Shown piece after piece: positions 63,946 through 64,000 of a DNA stretch of 64,000 bases (the stretch's first letter is position 1; every line of letters begins with the position of its first letter). A program made the position numbers and the translations under genes. Source of the DNA: Patiria miniata (taxonomy: Eukaryota; Echinodermata; Asteroidea; Valvatida; Asterinidae); assembly GCF_015706575.1 (NCBI RefSeq), contig NW_024037069.1:34369315-34433314 (forward strand), in the 5' to 3' direction. The notes beneath the pieces are model-generated. The model saw only the letters and a program-made list of their open reading frames with translations. It did not search any database and was not told where the DNA came from.

Positions 63946-64000
63946 AATTTAAGCCAAGAAAGAGTGAAAACTGCAACTACCCAAAATTGGGTTGTTCTAT

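Larger units (their letters stand above)
59608..64000. other. Region downstream of transgelin, no gene recognised
   Basis: Contains the transgelin 3' UTR, a duplicated block, MITE 62161, repeat 63388 and a family B MITE fragment. No exon of a neighbouring gene could be supported on either strand. Confidence 0.6.

Overview
This is a eukaryotic nuclear window from what looks like a marine invertebrate, most likely a deuterostome such as an echinoderm, hemichordate or cephalochordate. The reasons are split genes with GT-AG introns, a metazoan Mediator subunit, a transgelin, Tie-like EGF modules, and intergenic and intronic DNA full of short inverted-repeat transposons, tRNA-derived SINEs and one LINE. 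The species cannot be fixed from sequence alone. All exon models below were assembled by eye from splice sites and reading phase. Three genes are supported.

(1) Bases 3871-34757, + strand: a 38-exon receptor tyrosine phosphatase of about 1,834 residues. Its order is signal peptide, discoidin/F5-8C lectin domain, two Ig-like modules, three EGF modules, about six FN3 modules, one TM helix and two PTP domains. The Ig-Ig-EGF-EGF-EGF block is colinear with the ectodomain of Tie/TEK receptor kinases, but the cytoplasm carries phosphatases. D1 has every catalytic motif. D2 has lost the P-loop arginine and the WPD aspartate. Two short look-alike exons just before the TM exon are arranged so that only one can be used at a time.

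(2) Bases 41215-48598, - strand: MED26, three coding exons, about 547 residues, with the TFIIS-N-like head and conserved C-terminal tail.

(3) Bases 52802-59607, + strand: a transgelin/calponin-family protein, six exons, 187 residues, with a perfect CArG box about 140 bp upstream of its ATG.

Between and inside the genes: a 5'-truncated LINE in RPTP intron 1 (about 6240-9291); hAT-like elements with 8-bp target duplications (33514-33831, 4160-4433, 1876-2270); two long-TIR elements with perfect 9-bp duplications (44948-45671, 49931-50641); a Harbinger-like MITE family with copies at 1100, 37268, 45716 and 62161 plus a related subfamily; TTAA-flanked elements, one of them nested inside a tRNA-derived SINE; and several dispersed repeat pairs.

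Layout: 1-3870 upstream DNA with MITEs; 3871-34757 RPTP; 34758-41214 3' flank and intergenic repeats; 41215-48598 MED26; 48599-52801 intergenic; 52802-59607 transgelin; 59608-64000 intergenic repeats. The three genes have unrelated jobs (cell-surface signalling, transcription, actin cytoskeleton) and nothing suggests co-regulation.
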